Shown piece by piece: positions 39,076 through 47,847 of a stretch of DNA of 64,000 bases. The position numbers and the translations under genes were made by a program. Numbering within the stretch: position 1 is the first letter of the stretch; every line of letters begins with the position of its first letter. This stretch comes from Austwickia sp. TVS 96-490-7B. Its GTDB lineage: Bacteria; Actinomycetota; Actinomycetes; Actinomycetales; Dermatophilaceae. Below the pieces are notes generated by a model. The model was not told the DNA's origin, ran no database searches, and worked only from the letters and a program-made list of their open reading frames with translations. Location: the NCBI RefSeq assembly GCF_019331795.1, contig NZ_JAHPZL010000003.1:429877-493876 (forward strand), written 5' to 3'.

Positions 39076-40269
39076 TCAGTCAAACCAGACATCCAGGCCC
39101 CATCCAGGAAACACCGCCTCCCGGGTCGCCATCACCGCGCGATCCACGTTGTTATCCGGGTCAAAGCCCCCATCCCAGGACCGCCACCACACCCGTCCCT
39201 CCGCCGACGCCCCATCGCCCATCGACGTTGGCGCCACTACCTGGCATTGACGCTCCACATAGTCCCGCCACCCCTGCGGCACCGGCGCGTCCACCGGAAG
39301 GTCACGCCCTTGGACCATCGCCACCAGATGCGTCCAGGCCCGCGGGACCACCCCGACCACCTCGTAGCCGCCCCCACCCAACGCGATCCAGCGCCCGTCG
39401 CACAACTCCACCGCCAGGTCCCGGAGCATCGCGGCAGCCCACCGTTGCGCGTCCACGGATAACGCCAGGTGCGCCAACGGGTCATCCGCGTGCGAATCTG
39501 CCCCATGCTGACTGACGATGATCTGCGGTGCGAACGACCGCAACACCGGCGGCACCACGGCATGAAACGCCCGTAACCAGGCGGCATCCCCCACCCCAGG
39601 AGGCAACGCCAGGTTCACGGCGCTCCCCGGAGCACCCATCCCCCCGGTATCCTGCGCAAAACCCGTCCCCGGGAACAGGATTGCTCCGGTCTCATGGATC
39701 GACACCGTCACCACTCGTGGGTCATCCCAAAACACCCGTTCCACACCGTCGCCGTGATGAGCGTCCACGTCGACGTACGCCACTCGTTGCGCCCCCTGAT
39801 CTAACAACCATTGGATCGCCACCGCAGCGTCGTTATAGATGCAGAACCCCGACGCGTGCCCCGGCATCGCATGATGCAAACCCCCGGTAAAATTCACCCC
39901 ACGTTGGTAATGCCCCTGCCACACCCCCTGCGCCACAGCCACCGTTCCCGCGACGATCCTCGCGCTCGCCTCATGCATCCCCACGAACGCTGGATCATCG
40001 TCAGTCCCTAGACCGCACCGCTGCGAAGCGGCACTTGGATCGACGGAGGCTCGCCGTACCGCCGCGACATACTCCTCATCGTGCACCAAGCACAACATCT
40101 CATCGTCCGGGACATCAGGAGTGATCACCTCGACCTCCGACCCACCCAACAAGCCGAATTCGGTGCACAACCTGGCTGTCAGGTCGAGTCGGAGTGGATT
40201 CATCGGATGGTCCGCACCGAAGTCGTACCCGGTGAAACTGGGGTCCCACACGATCCCTGTGCGCGTCAT
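39076..40269 (-). CDS. acuC: Class II histone deacetylase-like protein, AcuC family
   Basis: 397 residues. The deacetylase core shows GGLHHAMPGHASGFCIYND with the catalytic His pair, and VAYVDVDAHHGDGVE with the Asp and His zinc ligands; HETGAILFPGTG and HGADSHADDPLAHL complete the site. AcuC deacetylates acyl-lysine, in Bacillus reactivating acetyl-CoA synthetase. No acuA/acsA neighbour is here. ATG 40269 lies six bases after TAGCGT. Confidence 0.93.
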   Translation of the reverse strand: MTRTGIVWDPSFTGYDFGADHPMNPLRLDLTARLCTEFGLLGGSEVEVITPDVPDDEMLCLVHDEEYVAAVRRASVDPSAASQRCGLGTDDDPAFVGMHEASARIVAGTVAVAQGVWQGHYQRGVNFTGGLHHAMPGHASGFCIYNDAAVAIQWLLDQGAQRVAYVDVDAHHGDGVERVFWDDPRVVTVSIHETGAILFPGTGFAQDTGGMGAPGSAVNLALPPGVGDAAWLRAFHAVVPPVLRSFAPQIIVSQHGADSHADDPLAHLALSVDAQRWAAAMLRDLAVELCDGRWIALGGGGYEVVGVVPRAWTHLVAMVQGRDLPVDAPVPQGWRDYVERQCQVVAPTSMGDGASAEGRVWWRSWDGGFDPDNNVDRAVMATREAVFPGWGLDVWFD

Positions 40270-40275
40270 ACCAGC

Positions 40276-40281
40276 ACGCTA
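40276..40281 (-). promoter_or_regulatory. Candidate -10 (TAGCGT) of acuC, leaderless type
   Basis: TAGCGT, then GCTGGT, then ATG on the minus strand. Confidence 0.45.
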
Positions 40282-40351
40282 GCGAGGACACCTGCGCTGC
40301 AGGGCCAAGCCCACCGCCGTGTCGACGACGCAGCTGCCGCTGACCCGTCCC

Positions 40352-40380
40352 CGGGGGCTGCCCATGCCAGGCAGCCCCCG
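40352..40380 (-). terminator. Hairpin after the GNAT gene
   Basis: CGGGGGCTGCC and GGCAGCCCCCG form a perfect 11-bp stem with a 7-base loop, starting 9 bases past the stop at 40390. Confidence 0.6.
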
Positions 40381-40389
40381 AAAACGACC

Positions 40390-40893
40390 TCAGGACAGGC
40401 TCAACACCATCGCGATTTCCTGCTCCCCGGCGTCAGCGCCCGGGGCGCGCATCGGGCGACGGTGCTCACTCGGCCGGAAACCACGCCCGCTGGCAAAGGC
40501 CACCCCTCGGGCGTTTTCCGTGCCTACCCAGTAGATGAGATGACGATGACCCGCAGCCACGGCCTCCTTGACGGCCTCAGAGAAGAGATCCACTGCCACG
40601 CCCTGACCGCGCAACTCTTGCGGAACCCACAAGCCGAAGATCTCCGCGGCCTCGTCCTGCACCTCAGGATCCCCGGCACGCATCGACAGAATGCCAATGT
40701 CCTGCCCATCCCGACGCGCGATCAGCCGACCGGCCCGCAGCATCCTGGCCCGCCACAACGCCTCGTCGTAATCCTTCTCCTCGTCGTACGTCCGCACGAA
40801 CGCGTCCGGCGACTCTTGCAACGAGCGCAGTCGCATATCCCGGTAGATCGGCCAGTCCTCTTCAGAGAGGCGGCGCACGGTGGTCTCGGTCAT
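40390..40893 (-). CDS. GNAT-family N-acetyltransferase
   Basis: 167 residues, a single GNAT fold. Key region is IFGLWVPQELRGQGVAVDLF (the R-x-x-G-x-A pyrophosphate loop) followed by YWVGTENARGVAFASGRGFR, the typical C-terminal Asn-Gly/Phe pattern. The acetyl acceptor is unknown. The ATG at 40893 follows GAAAGGG and, further upstream, a nested inverted repeat in the leader. It stands alone between acuC and proC. Confidence 0.9.
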   Translation of the reverse strand: MTETTVRRLSEEDWPIYRDMRLRSLQESPDAFVRTYDEEKDYDEALWRARMLRAGRLIARRDGQDIGILSMRAGDPEVQDEAAEIFGLWVPQELRGQGVAVDLFSEAVKEAVAAGHRHLIYWVGTENARGVAFASGRGFRPSEHRRPMRAPGADAGEQEIAMVLSLS

Positions 40894-40906
40894 TCGTCAC
40901 CCTTTC

Positions 40907-40955
40907 CGCGTCCTGGCCTGCACTCAGGCCGGTGATACGAGCGTCCCAGGACGCG
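40907..40955 (-). promoter_or_regulatory. Nested inverted repeat in the leader of the GNAT gene
   Basis: Outer arms CGCGTCCTGG (40907-40916) and CCAGGACGCG (40946-40955) are perfect 10-mers, and an inner GGCCTG/CAGGCC stem with a 4-base loop shares two bases with the outer arm. On the minus strand it ends immediately before the Shine-Dalgarno, so it could be an operator or a switching RNA hairpin. Confidence 0.5.
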
Positions 40956-41109
40956 ATGAACACACGGTAACAGCGCTGTCGACGCCGACCCCGAGGACAA
41001 CGTCACGCCCTCACCCCATCAGTAGTAACACCACCGCCGCCGGTTGTCGCTACCGGGTGCAGATCGGATCGACCGACGTGACACGCCTCGGATCACACCG
41101 ACCGGACAG

Positions 41110-41910
41110 TCACCCGCCCAGCTCGCGGGACCGACGCGCTGACATCTCTACGGCGTCGACCAGCGCAGAACGCACCCCGGCCGCATCCAAAACTCGCAAC
41201 GCCGCAATCGTCGTACCACCAGGGCTGCTCACCTGCTCACGCAACAGAGTCGGATGGTTTCCGTCCTGACGCAACAGTGCGGCCGCGCCGTACAAGGTCT
41301 GCTTGGTCAACTCGGTAGCGACCTGACGCGACAAGCCCTGCGCCACCCCACCTTCGACGAGTGCGTCGGCAATCATGAACACATACGCCGGGCCCGACCC
41401 GGACAAACCGGTCACCGCGTCCTGCTGTTTTTCTGGGACCGTCAGGACTGACCCACAATGTCCCAACAATTCCTCGGCGTACGCGACCTGTTCTGGGCCG
41501 CACTCTTTGCCGACGGAAAGCACCATCATGCCCTCACCAATCAACGCTGGGGTGTTGGGCATCACCCGCACCACCGCAGTCCCCTCCGGGAGACCCGACT
41601 CCAACACGTCCAGGCTGATCCCCGCAGCGACACTAATCACCAACGCCTCGTCAGAAATATGGTCCCGGACCTCCGCCAGCAGGCTGGCCACGCCATCCGG
41701 TTTGACCGAGATGAGGACCACCTCCGCCTGAGCGACAGCCCGAACATTGTCCGTGACCTTGACCTGCAGGTCCTCCCGAAGACGCCGGGCCGCATCCTGG
41801 TCCAACGTAGTGGCGCTCACCTCCGCCGGAGCGAAAGCCTGCGCCTCAAGCAGCGCTGCAAGGATCGCTGTTCCCATCACTCCGGCACCGAGCACGGCCA
41901 GACGGGCCAT
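41110..41910 (-). CDS. proC: Pyrroline-5-carboxylate reductase
   Basis: 266 residues. N-terminal Rossmann motif MARLAVLGAGVMGTAIL, VLISVKPDGVASLL, the VRVMPNTPALIGEGMM signature and the C-terminal helical region LTKQTLYGAAALL and SPGGTTIAALRVLDAAG are diagnostic. It makes proline from P5C with NAD(P)H. ATG 41910 was chosen for AAGGAGAG and the conserved start. The proline dehydrogenase gene lies 62 bases upstream on the same strand, so synthesis and breakdown genes are adjacent. Confidence 0.95.
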   Translation of the reverse strand: MARLAVLGAGVMGTAILAALLEAQAFAPAEVSATTLDQDAARRLREDLQVKVTDNVRAVAQAEVVLISVKPDGVASLLAEVRDHISDEALVISVAAGISLDVLESGLPEGTAVVRVMPNTPALIGEGMMVLSVGKECGPEQVAYAEELLGHCGSVLTVPEKQQDAVTGLSGSGPAYVFMIADALVEGGVAQGLSRQVATELTKQTLYGAAALLRQDGNHPTLLREQVSSPGGTTIAALRVLDAAGVRSALVDAVEMSARRSRELGG

Positions 41911-41972
41911 GTGGACTCTCCTTCTGTTCAGACCTCCAGGGAGGGTTCCCCGAAGGTGGGTTTCGTCACCGA

Positions 41973-42914
41973 TCAACGAGCGAACGCTGCTTTCAGCAGG
42001 TCACCAACCTTGCTGGGGTCATCGGCCACCCGCGAGATCAGATAGGCATACCAGTCCTGACCGAAAGGCGTATACACCCGGCACAGATCGCCCCGATCAC
42101 CGATCACCGCCTGCATCTCCGGGCGGACCCCATACCGCAGTTGGTACTCGTAACTGCCCCGCGGCCGATCCACATGACGAGCCAACGCCTCCACGATCTC
42201 AATGAGCCGCAGGTCTTGAGTGGACAGCACCGGGGTCCCCGGATTGGCGAGCAGCACCCGAGCACTCCGGGCGAATGACCGATCCACCTCCGCAGGATGA
42301 CGGTACCGGTCATCACCGGTCCCCGGGGGGCCTTTGACGAGGCGCACCCGATGCCCCTGCTGTTCCCGTACGTCGGAAGCGGTCCGGCGGAGCGCCGCTT
42401 GCAATGAGATCCCCACCCCAGGGAAGTCTTGACGCAACTCGGCGACCGTCTCCACCGTGAGATCCACATCGTCAGCGTGGATCGTCTCCACCGTGACCAG
42501 AGCACCGGCATTCGCGGCGGCCTGACAGATCTTGCGGGCTTGGGTCAGGGCCAGATCAGGCCCCTCGACGCCGATCGCCATACCAATGTCAGCCAGCGCA
42601 AAACTGACCTCACATCGCCCCTCCGATGCCAACCCCGACTCGCCGAGACGCCGTAACAATGTGCGATAGCGACGAGCGTGGTAGATCGCAGCCTGCGCGT
42701 CCTCTGGGACGGGTTGCAGCGAAGTGAGACAGACGTGGCGTCGCTTCAAGACCAACTCCGCGCTGACTTCAACGGCAGAGGCAATCGTCTCACCGGCGAC
42801 AAACCGACGAACGAGTTCGCGGCTCATAGTGGGTGCCTCGGCGAGACGGCGCAGCCGACGTTCCCGGGCGACCCGACGCAGCGAGGCCGACAGCATGGCC
42901 TTGGCGTTGGGCAC
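41973..42914 (-). CDS. Proline dehydrogenase (monofunctional)
   Basis: 313 residues, FAD-dependent PRODH TIM barrel. It oxidises proline to P5C. The substrate/FAD region shows VRLVKGPPGTG and the C-terminal strand/helix GSYEYQLRYGVRPE, which matches the 'E-Q-L-Y-G-M' type signature; the helix-8 arginine pair is less clear. The P5C dehydrogenase gene is not here. GTG start at 42914 is preceded by a purine-rich GAGGGGGGGG run. Neighbour proC suggests a proline cycle role. Confidence 0.87.
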   Translation of the reverse strand: MPNAKAMLSASLRRVARERRLRRLAEAPTMSRELVRRFVAGETIASAVEVSAELVLKRRHVCLTSLQPVPEDAQAAIYHARRYRTLLRRLGESGLASEGRCEVSFALADIGMAIGVEGPDLALTQARKICQAAANAGALVTVETIHADDVDLTVETVAELRQDFPGVGISLQAALRRTASDVREQQGHRVRLVKGPPGTGDDRYRHPAEVDRSFARSARVLLANPGTPVLSTQDLRLIEIVEALARHVDRPRGSYEYQLRYGVRPEMQAVIGDRGDLCRVYTPFGQDWYAYLISRVADDPSKVGDLLKAAFAR

Positions 42915-43211
42915 GGTTCCCCCCCCTCACTGCTGACGAAAAGTCGTGTAACGCGCCCAGGCTAGCGCCATCCGCTGCGGCTGCTCCCCACGCTGCCCCT
43001 GAGGGCACCTCACCCGGCCACGGTCGCGGAGCGCCGGAAGTCTCCCCTCCCCGATCAGGGCACAACCCAACTGACCCAGTGCTCCCAAACGATATCGATC
43101 ACCTCTGACGTCCCATCAGCAACTACGCTCAACGCCAAGCCCGGCAACCGCCGTGGCCAGCCCACAACGACCCCAGGACACGCCCCGTCCCGGAATCAGA
43201 CAAGGAGGTCG

Positions 43212-43901
43212 GTGTTGAACACCAAACGGTGGATGCTCACCGCCGCGGTCACCGTGATCGCCATCGTGCTAGGCATTGCCGCAGCCATGATCACCTACAG
43301 CGAAAACACCACCGACGGCCCCCGCCAAAACGGCCTACGCGTCGTGGCCTCCCGACAGAAAGTCAGCGGCTACGAACGAGATTGTGGCAAAGGAAAAGGC
43401 TGCGTCTTCGGTACTCGATGGAGCGACGACCACCCTGGCCTACGCGGACACAACAAATGCGACACCCGCAACGACCTCCTCGCCAGTCAAGGTCATGACG
43501 TCGTCAAAGACGGCGCCTGCACCGTCGCCACCGCAGTCATCGACGATCCCTACACCGGACAGTCCATCCGGATGAAAGCCGGCCAGAACCCTTCCCCGGT
43601 GGAAATCGACCACATCTACCCGCTCGCCCTGGCCTGGGACATGGGCGCCTCGAAATGGGACCAAGCCCGCCGCGTCCAATTCGCCAACGATCAAGACGCC
43701 AATCTCGTCGCCGCTGAGGCCAAAGCCAATCACAACAAAAAAGACAAGGGACCCGGATTGTGGCTCCCCCCCAACAAGGACTACGTCAAGACGTACGTCT
43801 GTAAATTCCGTGACGTCGCCCTGAAATACGACCTCGCTGTGACCGCCGAAGACGCCAAAGCCATCACCGAACACTGCCCGGTCGGCACCAAAACCTCGTA
43901 A
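43212..43901 (+). CDS. Membrane-anchored or secreted HNH nuclease (DUF1524-like)
   Basis: 229 residues. An N-terminal helix (WMLTAAVTVIAIVLGIAAAM) acts as signal or anchor; the rest is a single domain with VEIDHIYPLALAWDMG, FANDQDANLVA and ANHNKKDKGPGLWLPP, the DHI...N...NKxKG arrangement of DUF1524/HNH proteins with the metal-binding His. Four Cys (GKGC and others) may form disulfides outside the cell. It probably degrades extracellular DNA or RNA. AAGGAGG at 43202-43208 lies 3 bases from GTG 43212 and 6 bases from TTG 43215, so TTG may be the true start. A clear terminator follows. Confidence 0.85.
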   Translation: MLNTKRWMLTAAVTVIAIVLGIAAAMITYSENTTDGPRQNGLRVVASRQKVSGYERDCGKGKGCVFGTRWSDDHPGLRGHNKCDTRNDLLASQGHDVVKDGACTVATAVIDDPYTGQSIRMKAGQNPSPVEIDHIYPLALAWDMGASKWDQARRVQFANDQDANLVAAEAKANHNKKDKGPGLWLPPNKDYVKTYVCKFRDVALKYDLAVTAEDAKAITEHCPVGTKTS

Positions 43902-43911
43902 CGACCGTGAC

Positions 43912-43947
43912 GGGGTACGGCAATCAGGGAAAACACCGCCGTACCCC
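43912..43947 (+). terminator. Hairpin after the HNH nuclease gene
   Basis: GGGGTACGGC and GCCGTACCCC form a perfect 10-bp stem with a 16-base loop, in the gap between two convergent genes, so it may serve both. Confidence 0.65.
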
Positions 43948-43986
43948 AGGCTGGCTGCGCCCCTGCCCGAGCGATCTCCCCGCCGG

Positions 43987-44922
43987 TCACCCCCGCAGGC
44001 GACGCTTCGTCGCCCGTCGTACCCGACGATCCTCCCGCCGTTCCCGCCGTCGAGCTGCCCCCGCCCGCATCGTCGTCAACCGCTGATGATGCGGGTGCGG
44101 CACCGGCGGATGCTGCGCTGGCGGGTGCCCCAAATGCAGCCGCGCAAACATCAACGACTCCAACAGGTCCGCCTCCCGCTGCGCCATCGAGCACTTCCGA
44201 GTCGAGACCTCCAAGCAGACCGCCCCGGTAAAGCCCATCTCCGGCAACCGCGCCACAAACTCGTCACACGGCTGGCCACCACGCCCCGGCACCAGATGCT
44301 CATCCATGAACGACCCCGACCCGTCCGCCAGATGCACATGCCGCAACCGATCCCCCAACGTCGCCTGCATCTCCAACACATCGCTTCCAGCCGTCGCGGT
44401 GTGCGACAAATCCAACGTGACGTTGTCATACGGCTGCGGCACCGGATCCCACCCCGGCAAATACGCCTGCACGTCAGTGCGGCGCGCCCGCCACGGAAAC
44501 ATGTTTTCTACCGCGATCGGCATCCCGGTGGCGTCCTCCCGCTCGGCGACCCCGTCAGCAAAAGCCCGCGCATAGTCGCGCTGCCACCGGAACGGCGGAT
44601 GCACCACGACCACCTCGGCCCCCAACTCCTCAGCCAAGCTCACTGACCGGTCCAGCTTCACCCACGGATCGCTGGTCCCCCACACCCGTTGAGTCACTAA
44701 CAAACACGGCGCATGCACCGACACCACCGGGACGCCATACTCCTGCGACCAGCGGCGCAACAAGGACACTTCTTGGGTCAGCGGATCCGACAGGACCATC
44801 ACCTCGACCCCGTCGTACCCCAGTCGAGCGGCAGTCTCAAACGCTGCCTGCGGTCCTAACGGATACACCGAGGACGTCGACATCGTGACCCGGATGGCAC
44901 TCGGCGCTGAATCGGCGACCAT
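43987..44922 (-). CDS. Sugar phosphate isomerase/epimerase family protein (TIM barrel)
   Basis: 311 residues. An AP-endonuclease-2-like barrel: FETAARLGYDGVEVMV, VPVVSVHAPCLLV, AEVVVVHPPFRWQ, IAVENMFPWR, VTLDLSHTATAG and LRHVHLADGSG give the metal-binding His/Glu/Asp set. The last 45 residues are very basic (RRRERREDRRVRRATKRR). The substrate is unknown. Start ATG 44922 follows TACCCT by seven bases. It is next to ppx, the same pairing as Rv0496-Rv0498 in mycobacteria. Confidence 0.85.
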   Translation of the reverse strand: MVADSAPSAIRVTMSTSSVYPLGPQAAFETAARLGYDGVEVMVLSDPLTQEVSLLRRWSQEYGVPVVSVHAPCLLVTQRVWGTSDPWVKLDRSVSLAEELGAEVVVVHPPFRWQRDYARAFADGVAEREDATGMPIAVENMFPWRARRTDVQAYLPGWDPVPQPYDNVTLDLSHTATAGSDVLEMQATLGDRLRHVHLADGSGSFMDEHLVPGRGGQPCDEFVARLPEMGFTGAVCLEVSTRKCSMAQREADLLESLMFARLHLGHPPAQHPPVPHPHHQRLTTMRAGAARRRERREDRRVRRATKRRLRG

Positions 44923-44929
44923 GGAACTC

Positions 44930-44935
44930 AGGGTA
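44930..44935 (-). promoter_or_regulatory. Candidate -10 (TACCCT) of the isomerase gene, leaderless type
   Basis: TACCCT, then seven bases, then ATG on the minus strand. Confidence 0.4.
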
Positions 44936-44980
44936 GGCGCACGAGCTGAGCGCCATTCAAGGGGCTCCGATCACACCAGG

Positions 44981-45913
44981 TCACGGTGCAGGAATCAGGT
45001 CCAACTCCGCCAGGATGACGCCCTCCCGCAAAGCCCACGGACACACCACCAGATCCTCGATACCCACCAAGTCCATCACCGCTTCGACCACCAATGCCCC
45101 CGCCAAGACCTGTCGGCTGCGGTCCGCCGAAACCCCCGGCAGAGCACACCGTTGCGCCGCGGTGCGTCCGGCTAGCTCCGGCACCAAGGCATGCAGATCA
45201 TCCCGCCGTAACGACCTGGCAACATAGGGGCCCTCTTGGCTGGGTGCCGCCCCGCACATCCGAGCCAATGAGCGGATCGTCTTCGACGTCCCGACATACC
45301 GATCAGGGACCCCCACCTTGGTCAGGTCCCGCACCACCCTCGCAATCTCGGCGCGAATGTCCTTACGCACTGAGCGGATCTGCTCCGACGACGGCGGATC
45401 TCCAGGCAGTCGTTCCCGAGTGAGTCGCCCCGCCCCCAACGGCAACGACAACGCCACATCAGGATCCTCATCAACCCCCGCCGCCAACTCCAACGAGCCG
45501 CCACCCACGTCGACAAGCATCAACCTGCCACTCGACCAGCCACACCAGCGCCGCGCCGCCAAGAAGGTCAACCGCGACTCGTCCTCGCCCGGCAGGACTT
45601 GCAAAGTGACCCCGGTACGCGCCGCCACCTCCGCTAACACGTGATCCCCGTTGGGCGCCTCCCGGATCGCGCTGGTCGCAAAACCCCGCAAGGTTTCCAC
45701 GCCCCAATCTTCCGCCTTGACCGTGCATTCCTGCACAAAGGACACCAAGGTCTGACAGCCTTCGTCGCTGATTCCTCCGTCATCGGTGGTGTGCTCGGAC
45801 AGCCGCAACGCCATCTTGTACGACGACGCTGGCAGCGGATGCGCGCCCCAGTGCGCGTCGACTGCGAGGAGATGCACCGTATTAGAACCGACGTCGATCA
45901 CTCCCATGCGCAT
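44981..45913 (-). CDS. ppx: Exopolyphosphatase / guanosine pentaphosphate phosphatase family
   Basis: 310 residues. The ASKHA-fold motifs are [17 protein letters not shown] at the start and [16 protein letters not shown] in the second half; [16 protein letters not shown] and [11 protein letters not shown] are also typical. It belongs to the short actinobacterial Ppx/GppA forms that remove terminal phosphate from polyphosphate (and perhaps pppGpp). ATG 45913 (MRMGVIDVG) follows TACTCT by seven bases; an open frame upstream to 46387 overlaps the divergent chemotaxis gene and is not real. Confidence 0.92.
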   Translation of the reverse strand: MRMGVIDVGSNTVHLLAVDAHWGAHPLPASSYKMALRLSEHTTDDGGISDEGCQTLVSFVQECTVKAEDWGVETLRGFATSAIREAPNGDHVLAEVAARTGVTLQVLPGEDESRLTFLAARRWCGWSSGRLMLVDVGGGSLELAAGVDEDPDVALSLPLGAGRLTRERLPGDPPSSEQIRSVRKDIRAEIARVVRDLTKVGVPDRYVGTSKTIRSLARMCGAAPSQEGPYVARSLRRDDLHALVPELAGRTAAQRCALPGVSADRSRQVLAGALVVEAVMDLVGIEDLVVCPWALREGVILAELDLIPAP

Positions 45914-45920
45914 GGCAGCG

Positions 45921-45926
45921 AGAGTA
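45921..45926 (-). promoter_or_regulatory. Candidate -10 (TACTCT) of ppx, leaderless type
   Basis: TACTCT, then CGCTGCC, then ATG on the minus strand. Confidence 0.4.
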
Positions 45927-46069
45927 GCCGTCACCGCCGCTGAGATACCGGAATTCCGCTCCCGCTGACCATTTTCACTCAGGTCTGGGAAGAAGCCGAC
46001 GACAAGTGGCTCAGGAACCCCCGGCATGCATATCGCCATCTCTGTGTCCCCGGCTCTGGAGTCCACACC

Positions 46070-47725
46070 ATGACCGCTTCCATGACAGCCCCGCAATCCG
46101 GCCTCGACGAGCACGACAGTCCCCTGGGACGACGCATCGGGATCGGCGCCAAAATCATCGCCATCGGCATTCTCGGCCTGATTAGCACTCTGCTGATGTT
46201 CGGCATCAACATGTGGGGCCAAGGTCGGGTGGAACAGACCACCGACGAGATGAAGGCAGCTCAGCATCTCAGCTGGACCTCCCTCAAGGTGGACCAGTTG
46301 ATCTCGGAGATCAACCGACGTCAAAACGGTGTTGTCGTCGACCTGCTGACCATCGGTCAGAAAGGCGCCGAACCGACCTCGGGCCAACGGTCAAAGTTCC
46401 TCGCTCGGCAGAAAGAACTCAACGACCTGCTGGACAACTTCCCACCGCTGCTCACCGACGGTGACCGTGCCCAGCTGGAGCTCCTGAAGAAGCACACCGC
46501 CAACTTCAACAAGTACGACGACGAAGGCATTGCTAACTTCCGCAAAGACACCGCCGCCAGCCGGGCCCTGGGCTTGGACCAGATCATGAACCAGTGCGTG
46601 CCGGACATTGTCGAGCAGAACAAAGCGTCCTCGGCCATCAACGACACCGCCCGGAAAGGCGTCGTCGAGGCGGAACAGAAAGTCGTCGATGTCCGCAACA
46701 CCACCCGCATCATCACCCTGGTGACGATGCTCATCGCATCTGCCCTGATGATCGGCTTGGCTGTCTTTATTGCTCGCGGGATTCGCGGGTCAGTGCAGTT
46801 GGTGCGGGCATCTGTGGATGCCATGCGCCGCGGCGACCTGACGGTGCCTTGCCGCCGGACCACCAACGACGAGATCGGCGACATGGCAGCGTCCACGGAG
46901 AGCACCCGCATCAGCCTGCAGAGCATCATGCGTCAGGTGGGGACGGCCGCGACCTCCGTCGCTGCCGCTTCCGAGGAACTCTCCGCGACCTCCTCGCAAC
47001 TCAACAACGCTGCTGAACGCTCCTCCGGTGAGGCCGCGCTGGCCACCCAGTCCGCTGGTGAAGTGTCCTCGAACGTGCAGACCGTGGCCGCTGGCACCGA
47101 AGAAATGACCGCCTCCATCCGCGAAATCTCCAAAAACACCACCGACGCCGCCGGCGTCGCCGCCTCCGCCGTCCAAGTCGCCGACCGCACCAACACCACC
47201 GTCGCCAAACTCGGCGAATCCAGCATCGAAATCGGCAACGTCATCAAAACCATCACCTCCATCGCCGAACAAACCAACCTCCTCGCCCTCAACGCCACCA
47301 TCGAAGCCGCCCGCGCCGGGGAAGCCGGCAAAGGCTTCGCCGTCGTCGCCAACGAAGTCAAAGACCTCGCCCAAGAAACCAGCAAAGCCACCGAAGACAT
47401 CGCCCACCGCGTCGAAGCCATCCAAATCGACACCGAAGCCGCCGTCGCCGCCATCAGCGAAATCGCCGCCATCATCTCCCAAATCAACGACACCCAAGCC
47501 ACCATCGCCTCCGCCGTCGAAGAACAAACCGCCACCACCAACGAAATGGGACGGAATGTCTCCGAAGCCGCCTCCGGGGCCAGCCGGATCGCGGACAATA
47601 TCGACGCGGTGGCTCGGGGCGTGGCTGACACCACCTCAGCAGCAAGCAATACCGCCCAGGCTGCCGACGAGTTGGCTCGCCAGGCAACAGAATTGCAAGG
47701 TCTGGTGGGTCAGTTCCGCTACTGA
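46070..47725 (+). CDS. Methyl-accepting chemotaxis protein
   Basis: 551 residues. TM1 about residues 28-48, a helical extracytoplasmic four-helix-type sensor domain of about 165 residues, TM2 about 214-236, HAMP about 237-290, then the cytoplasmic signalling hairpin with the CheW/CheA-contact tip around [20 protein letters not shown]. It reports a chemical signal to the flagellar motor kinase, implying that the organism swims at some stage. No CheA/CheW or other che genes are nearby. A block of 47098-47550 (residues about 343-494) has a distinct codon style. TGGAG precedes the ATG at 46070. Confidence 0.95.
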   Translation: MTASMTAPQSGLDEHDSPLGRRIGIGAKIIAIGILGLISTLLMFGINMWGQGRVEQTTDEMKAAQHLSWTSLKVDQLISEINRRQNGVVVDLLTIGQKGAEPTSGQRSKFLARQKELNDLLDNFPPLLTDGDRAQLELLKKHTANFNKYDDEGIANFRKDTAASRALGLDQIMNQCVPDIVEQNKASSAINDTARKGVVEAEQKVVDVRNTTRIITLVTMLIASALMIGLAVFIARGIRGSVQLVRASVDAMRRGDLTVPCRRTTNDEIGDMAASTESTRISLQSIMRQVGTAATSVAAASEELSATSSQLNNAAERSSGEAALATQSAGEVSSNVQTVAAGTEEMTASIREISKNTTDAAGVAASAVQVADRTNTTVAKLGESSIEIGNVIKTITSIAEQTNLLALNATIEAARAGEAGKGFAVVANEVKDLAQETSKATEDIAHRVEAIQIDTEAAVAAISEIAAIISQINDTQATIASAVEEQTATTNEMGRNVSEAASGASRIADNIDAVARGVADTTSAASNTAQAADELARQATELQGLVGQFRY

Positions 47726-47832
47726 TACGCCGAAGAGAGCCGCACTGACGGGTCGGGGATGTCCGGGGAAAGCCTGGACACCCGGCCCGTCGTCGTGAAC
47801 ACGGGCACCTCCAACATCGCCACCCCATTGGG

Positions 47833-47838
47833 GATAAT
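47833..47838 (+). promoter_or_regulatory. Candidate -10 (GATAAT) of the zinc chaperone gene, leaderless type
   Basis: GATAAT, then seven bases, then ATG 47846. The hexamer is inside the predicted zinc operator. Confidence 0.5.
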
Positions 47839-47847
47839 GGTTCTCAT
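47833..47847 (+). promoter_or_regulatory. Candidate Zur operator of the zinc chaperone gene
   Basis: GATAATGGTTCTCAT shares 12 of 15 bases with GACAACCGTTCTCAT in front of znuA (55259-55273), and its reverse complement resembles the actinobacterial Zur consensus with TGA-x-AA and TT-x-TC halves. It covers the -10 and the first two bases of the start codon. Confidence 0.65.

Noticed and set aside
38841-39515. + strand frame of 224 residues upstream of the BldC-like gene
   Set aside because: Most of it is antisense to acuC, and the part in the gap has no ribosome site or recognisable sequence.
45914-46069. Search for a motility-sigma promoter before the chemotaxis receptor
   Set aside because: No convincing TAAA / GCCGATAA pair was found.
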